DNA of 64,000 nt from CAZGSN01 sp964371655 (GCA_964371655.1 CAYJOD010000007.1:81145-145144), one strand, 5' to 3'. Shown: positions 50,741 to 58,898, counted from the stretch's first letter. Notes: generated from the letters alone by a model not told the origin. Translations and numbers: made by a program.

Positions 50741-50774
50741 ACCCGGAAGCGCTTAGGCGCGACCGGGTTTCTTG
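50741..50774 (+). terminator. Riboswitch expression-platform terminator
   Basis: ACCCGG (50741-50746) pairs with CCGGGT (50763-50768), with an inner CGC/GCG step, and is followed by TTTCTTGTTT. It lies about 50 bases after the aptamer and 88 bases before the first start codon, fitting transcriptional attenuation. Confidence 0.7.
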
Positions 50775-50861
50775 TTTGCGGCAGCAACCTCCCATTCTCG
50801 CTCAGCGGCCCGGCGTGTGTCCGCGTTTCGCATCGGAGCGCCAGAAACGGGAGGTTTCATC

Positions 50862-52292
50862 ATGCGCGTTTTCTCTTGTCGGTATTCTCACAACCCTAAC
50901 CCAGTCAGCGGCCGCCGGCGCGACGCGATGGTTGCAGCAGCCGTGCTTGCCCTCGCGACGGCGCCGGCACAAGCGACAATCACAGCTTCGGCGGGATACA
51001 TCTACAGCAGCCTGGCGGTCGGCAACACCACGCAGAGCTGCGTTGCCGCCGCTCCGGGCGGCACCTTCGTCGGCGTTGGGCCTGGGTACACCGCCAACGC
51101 CAACTCAATCGTGCAGGTGAGCGAGTCGGGAGCCGTGCGTACGGTGGCGACCGGGTTCAACTCGATTTCGGATTGCGCCTACGACGTCGCCACCGACGTC
51201 CTCTACGTCGGCGACAACGCCGACAGCGGCGATCTCCCGGGCGCCCTCACCGGCGACACCGTGTTCGCTCTTCCCGCCGCCTCCACGGCGACGGGTCTCA
51301 GCGCCGTCGGCCATGAGCTGGTCCCACAAAATAGCGTGCCCGCGGTCGGTGGAATCGCGATCAACTCCGCGGGGGATGTGTTCGCCGCCGACTCGACCGG
51401 TGGCGGGGCGGGCACGGTGCAAAGGATCACGCCCAGCCAGTCAACCTTTGCCTCACCCTTCGACTATACCGCCGGTCTCGCGTTCGACCCGAGCGACGGG
51501 ACCCTGCTGGTGTCCGAGAGCACATCCTCCTTCGACTCGAAGATCACACGCTACAGTGCCGCGGGTGCTTTCGTCTCGACATTCGCGGGTCCCAACACCG
51601 CGTTCGGTTCGTACGACCTCGCCTTCAGCCACGACGGCTTTCTTCTCGCCACCGGCAGCGGCAACATTGCCGCCTTCGACTCGGTGGGAAACCAAAGCAC
51701 GTTCGCCAGCGGCTTTTCATTCCCCACCGGGATTTCGACGAGCTCGTTTACCGGCCGTGTCGAGATCCTCGATAGCTTCTCGGGCACGGCGAGCGATTCG
51801 ATGGTCCACCGCTTCACACCCATTGCCAAGCTTGTCCCCGGCGGCAGCCGAGCCGGCACCGAATGCATCCATGAGCTCTATGGACTCGAGTTGGTCGCGA
51901 CACGACCAGACCAGACACCGCGCAGTGCCATCTGCGTCGACGGCGACGCTTGCGACGCCGACGGCGTGGTCAACGATCAATGCGTCTTTCCGGTCGGGTT
52001 CTGTTTCAAGGTAACGGACCCACGTTTTCCAACCTGTCCGAACAACAATGTCTCCGACGTCGCCATCACCAGCAGACCGACCTCAGCTGGATTGACGGCG
52101 CTCTCAGAGCAGATCCAGGCCACGCTGCCGATCACCGCGCCTTCGTGCTTCTTCAGCGACGGGATCACGGTTGCGGTGAAGACTACAACGAGAGGGAAGA
52201 GGAGCGGCAGCGGCAAGGTCAACGTCAGGGCAGCCACGGCAGCCGGCAGAGACAACGATACCGTTCGCCTGGTTTGCCAACCGGCCCCTTGA
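50862..52292 (+). CDS. Secreted beta-propeller protein, first gene of the B12 locus
   Basis: A 476-residue exported protein directly under the cobalamin riboswitch. The signal peptide (about residues 18-40, AMVAAAVLALATAPAQA) precedes repeated propeller-like blades of about 45 residues (AVRTVATGFNSISDCAYDVATDVLYVGDN, GTVQRITPSQSTFASPFDYTAGLAFDPSDGTLLVSE, KITRYSAAGAFVSTFAGPNTAFGSYDLAFSHDGFLLATG), an NHL-like fold (about 40-330). A Cys-rich segment (ICVDGDACDADGVVNDQCVFPVGFCF) and an Ig-like end follow, as in the 24362-25981 protein. GGGAGG eight bases before ATG 50862 fixes the start. A role in capturing cobalamin or a B12 carrier at the surface is inferred from regulation. Confidence 0.8.
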   Translation: MRVFSCRYSHNPNPVSGRRRDAMVAAAVLALATAPAQATITASAGYIYSSLAVGNTTQSCVAAAPGGTFVGVGPGYTANANSIVQVSESGAVRTVATGFNSISDCAYDVATDVLYVGDNADSGDLPGALTGDTVFALPAASTATGLSAVGHELVPQNSVPAVGGIAINSAGDVFAADSTGGGAGTVQRITPSQSTFASPFDYTAGLAFDPSDGTLLVSESTSSFDSKITRYSAAGAFVSTFAGPNTAFGSYDLAFSHDGFLLATGSGNIAAFDSVGNQSTFASGFSFPTGISTSSFTGRVEILDSFSGTASDSMVHRFTPIAKLVPGGSRAGTECIHELYGLELVATRPDQTPRSAICVDGDACDADGVVNDQCVFPVGFCFKVTDPRFPTCPNNNVSDVAITSRPTSAGLTALSEQIQATLPITAPSCFFSDGITVAVKTTTRGKRSGSGKVNVRAATAAGRDNDTVRLVCQPAP

Positions 52293-52412
52293 GATGAGCC
52301 ACGTCATGTGGAGTGCGGCGGCCCTTCGACGCGGCAGAGGACAAGGTCGCCGCACTGGGGTTGGACGGTAGAATATGCCACCGGGTTTGAATCTTGGCAT
52401 CGGAGCTCCAGG

Positions 52413-52785
52413 CCTTGGTGGTATAGGCTTCCAGCCACATCATTACACACAACTCGGCATGCACGCGTATCTGGATTCTGGACCCCGAAGGGGTCGGAGG
52501 AATTAGCCGGTGGTTGAGCGAAGCGATACCACCGGATCATACGTGGCCCCCGTATTTCGCACCCCGGTAGGGGTGCAAGCACATCGTGCTCAGCGGGGCG
52601 AGAAGGCTTGCGACAGCTGGCACCCCTACCGGGGTGCACAATCTCCGGCCCGGAAGCCGGTGGTATCGGCCGGTGGCCTCAACCCACCGGCTAATCGCTG
52701 TCATCCCTCCGGGATGCTCCGGGAAGCGCCAAGGCCGGGCTGCGAGTTGTGTGTAACGATGTGGCTTCCAGCCTGTACCGCCAAG
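52413..52785. repeat. Family K composite element with inverted ends, about 373 bp
   Basis: Left end CCTTGGTGGTATAGGCTTCC then ACATCATTACACACAACTCG (52413-52455). The right end, 52737-52785, carries GAGTTGTGTGTAACGATGTG and GCCTGTACCGCCAAGG as its complement. The interior has smaller palindromes: CACCCCGGTAGGGGTG (52560 region), its reverse CACCCCTACCGGGGTG (52622 region) and CATCCCTCCGGGATG. No coding content. Confidence 0.7.
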
Positions 52786-52925
52786 GCTCTTCCGGCCTCC
52801 AAATCTTCTCAAGAGACTTGCGTCCAATCATGGGTTGATCGGATCCACCGCTTCGATGGTTGATCCCACCCTTCGACGAAGAGCCATTTGCTAATGCTGG
52901 CTACGACCTGCTCTATAGAAAATGC

Positions 52926-52958
52926 CCGATGGTACAGGCTGGAAGCCTATACCACCGG
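52926..52958. repeat. Family K palindrome, copy 2
   Basis: ATGGTACAGGCTGGAAGCCT / ATACCACCGGG core, lying about 20 bases upstream of the dockerin-protein start. The same palindrome occurs at 59003-59038 and 59174-59212. Confidence 0.75.
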
Positions 52959-52977
52959 GCCGGCAGTCGCCGACCAA

Positions 52978-54000
52978 ATGTCCCAACCCCAGAGCCGGAA
53001 CAAGCTTCCGCACTCCAAACGTGGACTAGTTGCCGTCGTGGCACTGCTCCTGTGGCCGGCGCTTGCGGTGTGGGCGGCGAGTGATCCGTTCGCGGACGAA
53101 GTTGTCGCCTTCATCGCGGGCGCCCACGCCGGCTTCGGCGCCGACCACTTTCCCAACGTCGTCCTCGGTCCACCCGTCGCCGCCGGCGACCTGCAGGGTT
53201 CCACCGATGTGCTGTCGCTCGGCGACGGCGGCAGCATCGTCCTGCGTTTCGACGAGCCGGGGATCTGCGATCGGCCGGGCCCTGACTTCATCATCTTCGA
53301 AAATGCTTTTCATGTCGGCAGCGCCGACGGTCCGGTGTTCGTCGAGGTCGGTATCGTCGCCGTCAGTGAAGATGGAATCCACTTCGTCGAATTCCCCTAC
53401 GACGCGACGAGCTTCGCCGGCCTCGCCGGCAGGACGCCGGTCTACAGCAATCCCGACAACGGCATCGATCCAACCGACCCGGCCGTTGCCGGTGGCGACG
53501 CCTTCGATCTGGCGACGGTCGGATTGGCATCGGTGCGCTACGTGCGCATCACCGACCCGGGCAACGCCATCCCCGACTCCGGCAGCCGCATCGTGCCCGG
53601 CAACTCCAACGGCTTCGATCTCGACGCGATCGCGGCAATCCACACTTGCCAGGGTGACGCTCCAACCGCGACCCCCTCGCCCACCCCGACACCGACGCCG
53701 GCGTTGTCGCCACCACAAACGATGCAGCCCAGCGCCAGTCCGACCCTCCAATTCCCGACGACCACTCCGACACCGACGCTCACCGTCACCCACACGGTTA
53801 CCAGCGCGCCCCTAGCCACGCACACGCCCCGGCCCGGCGACGTCGACGGAGACGGTAAGCTCGATGACCATGACCTCTCCGCAGTGATCCGTGCGATCTT
53901 CGCAGCCCCGGTTTCGACCAGCGCCGATGTCAACCGCGATAGCCTGGTCTCTGCCGCGGATTGCTCGTGGTTGGTCATTGCCGTGGGAGGGGTGGAATGA
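52978..54000 (+). CDS. Secreted dockerin-type protein of the B12 locus
   Basis: A 340-residue exported protein. The signal peptide (RGLVAVVALLLWPALAVWAAS, about 15-35) is followed by a beta-sandwich domain of about 200 residues (FADEVVAFIAGAHAGFGADHFPNVVLGPP, then GSIVLRFDEPGICDRPGPDFIIFENAF, EVGIVAVSEDGIHFVEFPYDA and VRYVRITDPGNAIPDSG). A Pro/Thr/Ser linker (about 235-280) leads to two EF-hand-like dockerin repeats (GDVDGDGKLDDHDLSAVIRAIF and ADVNRDSLVSAADCSWLV, about 288-335). ATG 52978 follows a family K palindrome; no clear ribosome binding site. Location between the riboswitch and btuB suggests a surface B12-binding role, as for Bacteroides BtuH; this is inference. Confidence 0.78.
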   Translation: MSQPQSRNKLPHSKRGLVAVVALLLWPALAVWAASDPFADEVVAFIAGAHAGFGADHFPNVVLGPPVAAGDLQGSTDVLSLGDGGSIVLRFDEPGICDRPGPDFIIFENAFHVGSADGPVFVEVGIVAVSEDGIHFVEFPYDATSFAGLAGRTPVYSNPDNGIDPTDPAVAGGDAFDLATVGLASVRYVRITDPGNAIPDSGSRIVPGNSNGFDLDAIAAIHTCQGDAPTATPSPTPTPTPALSPPQTMQPSASPTLQFPTTTPTPTLTVTHTVTSAPLATHTPRPGDVDGDGKLDDHDLSAVIRAIFAAPVSTSADVNRDSLVSAADCSWLVIAVGGVE

Positions 54001-54036
54001 CGCAGGGGTGCAGGTTCTCGAAGACTGCTCCAGAAA

Positions 54037-54095
54037 TGGTGGGGCAGGCCTCCGTGCCTGCCGGGCCGCGCCCGCAGGCACGCCTGCGCCCCCCA
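54037..54095 (+). repeat. Dispersed palindrome family E, copy 3
   Basis: TGGTGGGGCAGGCCTCCGTG to CGCCTGCGCCCCCCA, same orientation as 9588-9646, in the gap before btuB. Confidence 0.75.
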
Positions 54096-54156
54096 AAATA
54101 GCGCCAGACGGTTTTAATAGTCCGGGAGTCATTGGAAGTAATTGCTCGTATACCAA

Positions 54157-54232
54157 CACAGTCAGGGCGCGCCGCCGCGCGCCCCTACGCCCTCGGGTCC
54201 TTCTCGTAGGGGCGCATGGCATGCGCCCTCTT
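54157..54232. repeat. Inverted repeat family L at the btuB start
   Basis: The left arm CAGGGCGCGCCGCCGCGCGC plus CCCTACG (about 54159) pairs with CGTAGGGGCGCATGGCATGC plus GCCCTC (about 54204-54229). The proposed btuB ATG (54221) lies inside the right arm. A single left arm occurs at about 10604-10628. Confidence 0.65.
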
Positions 54233-56248
54233 CCGTGGGTTTTGCGAAACTCTCCCTTGGCCTGCGCCGTCATGTTCGCGGTTCTCTTCGAACACACGGT
54301 CATGGCGCAAGATTCACAAACGATGGAGCCCGTCGTCGTCACCGGCAAAGCCATTCACCCGATCGAAGAGCGCGCGCCCACGACGTTCGCCACACAGATC
54401 GATCCGTCCGAGCATACTGAGCAGGCCGAGACGGTGACCGATGTCCTGGCCGAAAGCGTCGGCACCAGCGTACGTCGCTTCGGCGGTCTCGGCTCGTTCA
54501 GCACCATCTCGATTCGCGGCTCGGCGTCCAACCAGGTGCAGATCTATCTCGATGGGATTCCACTATCGCGCGCGCGCGATGAAACCCTGAACCTGGCCGA
54601 CCTGCCGCTCGACAGTCTGGAACGCATCGAGGTCTATCGCGGCTCGACACCGGTAGGCTTCAGCACCGCCGGCATCGGCGGCGTCGTCAACCTGGTCACC
54701 AAGAAGCCAAGCCTGGAGCCGCTGACGCAGATGTCCGCGTCCTACGGCTCCTTCGAAACCCGCAAGGTCGTGGCGTCGCACTCGCAGAAGGTCGGCGGCT
54801 TCGACGTGCTCGGGCACGTTTCCTATCTCGGCAGCAAGGGCGACTTCCCCTACATCGATGACCGCGACACGGCCAATCCTCTCGATGACCGCGAGCGGAC
54901 CCGACAAAATAGTTGGTTCGACTCGACCGAAGGCTTGCTCAAGATCGGGCGCGATCTTCCGAACGGCGTACGCGCCGATCTCACCAGCGACTTCTACTGG
55001 CGCAATCAAGGTCTGCCACAAGTCGGTCACGACGACCCGAAGGGCGCGACCCTCGCGGAGATGCGCTCTCTCAACTACCTGCGTTTCACCAAGGACAAGC
55101 TGGTCGTCGACGCGCTTGCCGGACAGCTGTCGGTGTTCGGCAGCTACGAACGTCATTCCCTTTCCGACCCTCGCGGCCAACTCAACGGCAGTCAGGCGCA
55201 GACCAATCGCTTCACCACCGTCGGCGGCGGTAATTTCACGCTCACCTACACAGCGTCGACATGGAATGAGCTGAGTTGGTTCACCGAGCTCTCACACGAA
55301 CGTTTCGACGCCACCAACGAGCTCGCCACAGTCTCCGACTATCCCGATCAAACACGACTCGACGTGAGCACGGCTCTACAGGATCGGATCAGCGTTTTCG
55401 ACGGCATGCTCTCGTTGTTGCCTGTACTGCGCTACCAGCGCCTCGAAGATCACTTCAGCACAACCGACCCGGCCGGTGAGCCGATCGGATCGTTGCGGCG
55501 CACACACGACCTGTGGGGCCCGTCGATCGGCGCGCAGCTCGAGCCGTGGGAATGGCTCAGCGTGCGCGGCAACCTTGGACGCTATCAGCGTGCTCCCAAC
55601 TTCACCGAGCTCTTCGGGATGCGCGGGTTTGTAAACGGCAACGCCAAGCTCGTGCCGGAAGAAGGCCTCAACCGTGACATCGGCTTCCGACTCCGATCTG
55701 GTCGCCTGGGTTACGCCGACGAGCTGCTGTTGGAGTACGCTTACTTCAACAACGACGCGACGGACCTCATCGTATTCATTCAGAACTCCGCGTCGGTCTT
55801 CGTGCCGACCAACATCGGAGCAGCGCGTCTGCGCGGCCACGAGCTCTCCACGCACGCCGTGTTTCTCGACCATATCGGTTTCGATCTGAACTACACGCGG
55901 CAAGAGACGACGAATCTGACATCGAGCGACACCTATTGGCAGCGCCAACTACCCGGGCGACCGCGCAACGAGTGGTACACGCGCCTGCAGCTCTTCAATG
56001 CCTACGGCAAGCTCTTCTACGAGCTCAATGTCAGCGACGGCAATTATCTCGACCAGGTCAACTACGGCCGTGTGCCGGCGCGCGACATTCATACCGTGGG
56101 TATCGCCGGCAACCCGCGTCCGTGGCTGCGGCTCGCGTTCGAGGCGCGTAACCTCACCGACAATGCAGTGCGCGATTTGCAGGGATTCCCGCTACCCGGC
56201 CTTTCATTCTTCGGAACCGTGCAGGTTCAGCTAGGAGGGGCCACATGA
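54221..56248 (+). CDS. btuB: TonB-dependent outer-membrane receptor (BtuB-like)
   Basis: A 675-residue outer-membrane transporter, by context the cobalamin receptor. The signal peptide (about residues 1-28, ending TVMAQ) precedes a TonB box (MEPVVVTGKA, about 33-42). The plug domain is DVLAESVGTSVRRFGGLGSFSTISIRGSASNQVQIYLDGIPL (about 72-115) and RIEVYRGSTPVGFSTAGIGGVVNLVTK (about 130-157). A 22-strand barrel follows to the C-terminal LSFFGTVQVQL. In the B12 locus under the cobalamin riboswitch, cobalamin is the likely substrate. The start is uncertain because repeat family L covers ATG 54221; Met at 54272 is an alternative but leaves a short signal. The stop overlaps the next gene (ATGA). 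Confidence 0.9.
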   Translation: MRPLPWVLRNSPLACAVMFAVLFEHTVMAQDSQTMEPVVVTGKAIHPIEERAPTTFATQIDPSEHTEQAETVTDVLAESVGTSVRRFGGLGSFSTISIRGSASNQVQIYLDGIPLSRARDETLNLADLPLDSLERIEVYRGSTPVGFSTAGIGGVVNLVTKKPSLEPLTQMSASYGSFETRKVVASHSQKVGGFDVLGHVSYLGSKGDFPYIDDRDTANPLDDRERTRQNSWFDSTEGLLKIGRDLPNGVRADLTSDFYWRNQGLPQVGHDDPKGATLAEMRSLNYLRFTKDKLVVDALAGQLSVFGSYERHSLSDPRGQLNGSQAQTNRFTTVGGGNFTLTYTASTWNELSWFTELSHERFDATNELATVSDYPDQTRLDVSTALQDRISVFDGMLSLLPVLRYQRLEDHFSTTDPAGEPIGSLRRTHDLWGPSIGAQLEPWEWLSVRGNLGRYQRAPNFTELFGMRGFVNGNAKLVPEEGLNRDIGFRLRSGRLGYADELLLEYAYFNNDATDLIVFIQNSASVFVPTNIGAARLRGHELSTHAVFLDHIGFDLNYTRQETTNLTSSDTYWQRQLPGRPRNEWYTRLQLFNAYGKLFYELNVSDGNYLDQVNYGRVPARDIHTVGIAGNPRPWLRLAFEARNLTDNAVRDLQGFPLPGLSFFGTVQVQLGGAT

Positions 56249-57513
56249 TCGCGCGCGTCATCGCAGTTTGCGCCGTGTTGCTGGTGGCCGCGACGAGACT
56301 GTCTGCACAGCCCTGCCCGGGCGACTGCGACACGAGCGGCGGCGTTGGCCTAGAAGAGATCGCCAGCGGGGTGCAGATCGCCCTCGATGCGAGTCGATTC
56401 GACAGCTGCACGCCGGCGGATGGCGACAACGACGGAGTGGTGAACGTGGAGGATCTCGTCCGTGCCGTCGATCGCGCCGACAACGGTTGCGCGCGCCAGC
56501 AGCAGGCATTCGTGGTGGCGACCGACTTCCAGACCGGTTCGTTCGCCACCGTCGGTCTCGCTGCACCACGGCAGGTGGTGCCCAGCGACCCCTCTCGTGT
56601 CGTCGGCAGCGATGCCGTGGTGCGCACGCACGCGGGCGTCGTGTACGTCCTGAACCGCTTCCTCGCCAACAACATCCAGGCCTTCGACTTCGCGAACGAC
56701 TTGCGCCCGACCTTTCAATGCTCGACCGGCTCCGGAACCAACCCGCACGACATCGCCGTCGTCAGCCCGCACAAGGCGTACGTGACCGCTTACGAGACCG
56801 CGCAGCTGCTCATCGTCAACCCGTCGCCGCGGCCGGACTGCGCCGACTTCGTGAGCGGCGGGATCGACCTGTCGGCGTTTGCCGACGCCGACGGTGTGCC
56901 GGAGATGGATCAGATGGTCATCGTCGGCAAGCGACTGTTCGTGTCGCTCGAGCAGCTCGACCGTCGTAACTTCTTCGCACCGGCACGCAACGGAATCCTC
57001 GTCGTGATCGATACCGAGCACGATACCGTCGTCGGCTCGATCGCCCTGAGCGGCGGCAATCCGTTTGCCTCGACCAAGGGACTGCCCGTCATCAACGGCG
57101 ACATTGTGATATCGGAGAGCGGGCACATCGGAGTCAACGACGGAGGGATCGAGCGCGTGAATCTTGCCAACCAAACGGCTTCCGGCTTCTTCATCAGCGA
57201 AGCAGATCTCGGCGGCGACCTCACCGACTTCGTGATTGTGTCGGCGCGGCTGGGCTACGCGGCGGTGTCCGGTGAGGCTTCGACCAAGGTCGTCGGCTTC
57301 GATCCCTCACAGCACCGCGTCCTGCGCACGGTGTACGATCGCGGTGGCTTTGTGCCCGACATCGAAGTCAACGATCGCGGCGAGCTGTTCGTGAGCGACC
57401 GGACCTTCAGCCGTCCCGGCCTGCGCATCTACCGCGCCGCCGACGGCGTCGAGCTCACGACGGGAGTGTTGCCGGTAGGGCTGCCGCCGTTCGACCTCGT
57501 GTTTCTGCCATGA
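56245..57513 (+). CDS. Secreted dockerin plus beta-propeller protein coupled to btuB
   Basis: A 422-residue exported protein, ATGA-overlapped with btuB. The signal peptide (MIARVIAVCAVLLVAATRLSAQ) is followed by an EF-hand-like dockerin pair (PCPGDCDTSGGVGLEEIASGVQIAL and ADGDNDGVVNVEDLVRAVDRADNGC, about 23-82). A YncE/WD40-like propeller follows (about 90-420), with blades such as VGSDAVVRTHAGVVYVLNRFLANNIQAFDF, GTNPHDIAVVSPHKAYVTAYETAQLLIVNP, PEMDQMVIVGKRLFVSLEQLD and RNGILVVIDTEHDTVVGSIAL. Bacteroides BtuG, a propeller that sits over BtuB and binds B12 tightly, is the functional precedent. BtuG-like capture is inferred here; direct homology needs a structure comparison. Confidence 0.82.
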   Translation: MIARVIAVCAVLLVAATRLSAQPCPGDCDTSGGVGLEEIASGVQIALDASRFDSCTPADGDNDGVVNVEDLVRAVDRADNGCARQQQAFVVATDFQTGSFATVGLAAPRQVVPSDPSRVVGSDAVVRTHAGVVYVLNRFLANNIQAFDFANDLRPTFQCSTGSGTNPHDIAVVSPHKAYVTAYETAQLLIVNPSPRPDCADFVSGGIDLSAFADADGVPEMDQMVIVGKRLFVSLEQLDRRNFFAPARNGILVVIDTEHDTVVGSIALSGGNPFASTKGLPVINGDIVISESGHIGVNDGGIERVNLANQTASGFFISEADLGGDLTDFVIVSARLGYAAVSGEASTKVVGFDPSQHRVLRTVYDRGGFVPDIEVNDRGELFVSDRTFSRPGLRIYRAADGVELTTGVLPVGLPPFDLVFLP

Positions 57514-58898
57514 GGAGTGTGGCACGGCAGAGCCCCTTGCGGGCTGCGCTCGCAGCCGCAGCTGCGCCGGTGTTGGGAAGCGCGCCCTCTCCCGCAACAC
57601 CTGCGGGAGAGGAGACTGTCGATGTTCTCCGCAACAGGCCGCCACTCGGAGAACGGAAAATCAGAAACCGGAAACCGAAAATGGAAAACCGGCCTTTCTG
57701 CCTGAGCATTGCCCAGTTTCCGGTTTCCTGTTTTTTGTTTTCGGTTTTGCATTCGCGTTTATCGACACCCTCAGAGGGTGGGGGTGAGGGATCCAATTCA
57801 TCGCAACCTTTGCTGCGCCCATCCGCGCCGCGTCGGTTCCCTCACCCTAACCCCCCACAAGTAATGCGGGCGGGAGCTGGCCTGGGAGCCCCAACTTGGA
57901 AATCGTCCCGCGGCGACAAGATTCTTGGGCTGGCCTGGGAGCGCCGGCATCTTGCCGGCGCGGAGAACGGATTCGCGCCGCTTAGAAGGCGGCGCTCCCA
58001 GGCAGGGCAAGGCACCGGGCATTTTGGGTTGCGAGCATTGCTCGCGGTCGGCTTTGTGCTCTGCGTTCTGTGTTTCAATTCTTCCCTTGCGCACGCCGCG
58101 CCGGCGCGCATCGTCTCGCTAGCACCGTCCGTGACCGAGTCCGTCTTCGCCCTCGGTCTCGGCGATCGTCTGGTCGGTGTATCGGTGTACTGCGACTATC
58201 CGCCAGGAGTTGAGAAGATCGACCGCGTCGGCACCTTTCTCACGCCCAACATAGAAGCCATCCTTGCCAAGCGGCCCGATATCGTCCTCGGCGTCCCCTC
58301 GCCGGGCAACCGCGGTCCGGTCGAAGAGCTGCGCCGGCTCGGCGTGCGCGTGGTCGTGGTGGATCCAACCACGATCGACGAGATCAAGCAGGCACAGATC
58401 GATCTCGGGATCGCGCTCGACGTCGAAGCCGCAGCGCACGAGCTGGTGCGTGGCATCGACGCCAGGATCGAGCGTGTCGGCGCCGCTCTGCGCGACGTGC
58501 CCGAGCGCAAGGTATTGATGGTCGTCGGGCAGACGCCGTTGATAGCGGTGGGGAGAGGAACCTATCTCGACGAGTTGATTCGCCTGGCCCACGGCATCAA
58601 CCTGGGTGCCGCAGCCGGCGGCAGTTGGCCGCGGTTGAGCATCGAGTTTGCGATCGCGGCGGGGCCGGAGGTGATCATCGATACGACGATGGGCAACGAG
58701 GAGCAGACCGGCGCGGCGGCCAGCCTCGATTTCTGGAAGAGCTTCGCGACGATCCCGGCGGTCAAGAACGGGCGCGTGCACGGCTACAAGCAGTATCAGC
58801 TGCTGCGCCCCGGCCCGCGCCTGCCCGAGGCGTTGGAGACGATCGCGCGAATCATCCATCCCGAGGCCTTCAGCGAAAGCGGTGCACCGTCACGATGA
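57510..58898 (+). CDS. btuF: Periplasmic cobalamin-binding protein BtuF, with a repeat-derived N-terminal extension
   Basis: ABC-transporter substrate-binding protein of the helical-backbone (BtuF/FhuD) class that delivers cobalamin to BtuCD. The mature domain begins at about 58090: RIVSLAPSVTESVFALGLGDRLVGVSVYCDYPPGVEKIDRVGTFLTPNIEAILAKRPDIVLG, through GRGTYLDELIRLAHGINLGA to KSFATIPAVKNGRVHGY. A signal peptide (RALLAVGFVLCVLCFNSSLAHAA) precedes it, so a TTG at 58029 would give the normal 289 residues. The frame is, however, open back to ATG 57510, which overlaps the previous stop (ATGA). The roughly 520 bases between contain a 161-bp element and other repeats, implying a 173-residue extension. 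Probably the ancestral start was displaced by insertion. Confidence 0.85.
   Translation: MRSVARQSPLRAALAAAAAPVLGSAPSPATPAGEETVDVLRNRPPLGERKIRNRKPKMENRPFCLSIAQFPVSCFLFSVLHSRLSTPSEGGGEGSNSSQPLLRPSAPRRFPHPNPPQVMRAGAGLGAPTWKSSRGDKILGLAWERRHLAGAENGFAPLRRRRSQAGQGTGHFGLRALLAVGFVLCVLCFNSSLAHAAPARIVSLAPSVTESVFALGLGDRLVGVSVYCDYPPGVEKIDRVGTFLTPNIEAILAKRPDIVLGVPSPGNRGPVEELRRLGVRVVVVDPTTIDEIKQAQIDLGIALDVEAAAHELVRGIDARIERVGAALRDVPERKVLMVVGQTPLIAVGRGTYLDELIRLAHGINLGAAAGGSWPRLSIEFAIAAGPEVIIDTTMGNEEQTGAAASLDFWKSFATIPAVKNGRVHGYKQYQLLRPGPRLPEALETIARIIHPEAFSESGAPSR
57612..57772 (-). repeat. 161-bp MITE-like element, copy 5, inside the btuF 5' region
   Basis: Left end GAGACTGTCGAT (57612-57623), right end ATCGACACCCTC (57761-57772); exactly 161 bp, reverse orientation. 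AGAG flanks both sides (57608-57611 and 57773-57776). Excision would restore GCGGGAGAGGGTGGGGGTGA, the family G palindrome. It is contained in an open reading frame. Confidence 0.85.
57773..57890. repeat. Family G composite repeat, copy 3
   Basis: AGAGGGTGGGGGTGAGGGAT, a spacer with CCATCCGCGCCGCGTCGGTT, then CCCTCACCCTAACCCCCCAC and GCGGGCGGGAG. It continues the repeat block within the btuF 5' open frame. Confidence 0.6.

Larger units (their letters stand above)
52293..52977. other. Repeat-filled gap between the first two B12-locus genes
   Basis: No gene is visible. Contains the 373-bp family K element (52413-52785) and a second family K palindrome (52926-52958). Confidence 0.75.

Noticed and set aside
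52888..52977. N-terminal extension of the dockerin protein (start at 52888)
   Set aside because: The extra 30 residues are encoded by the family K palindrome; the signal peptide fits a start at 52978.
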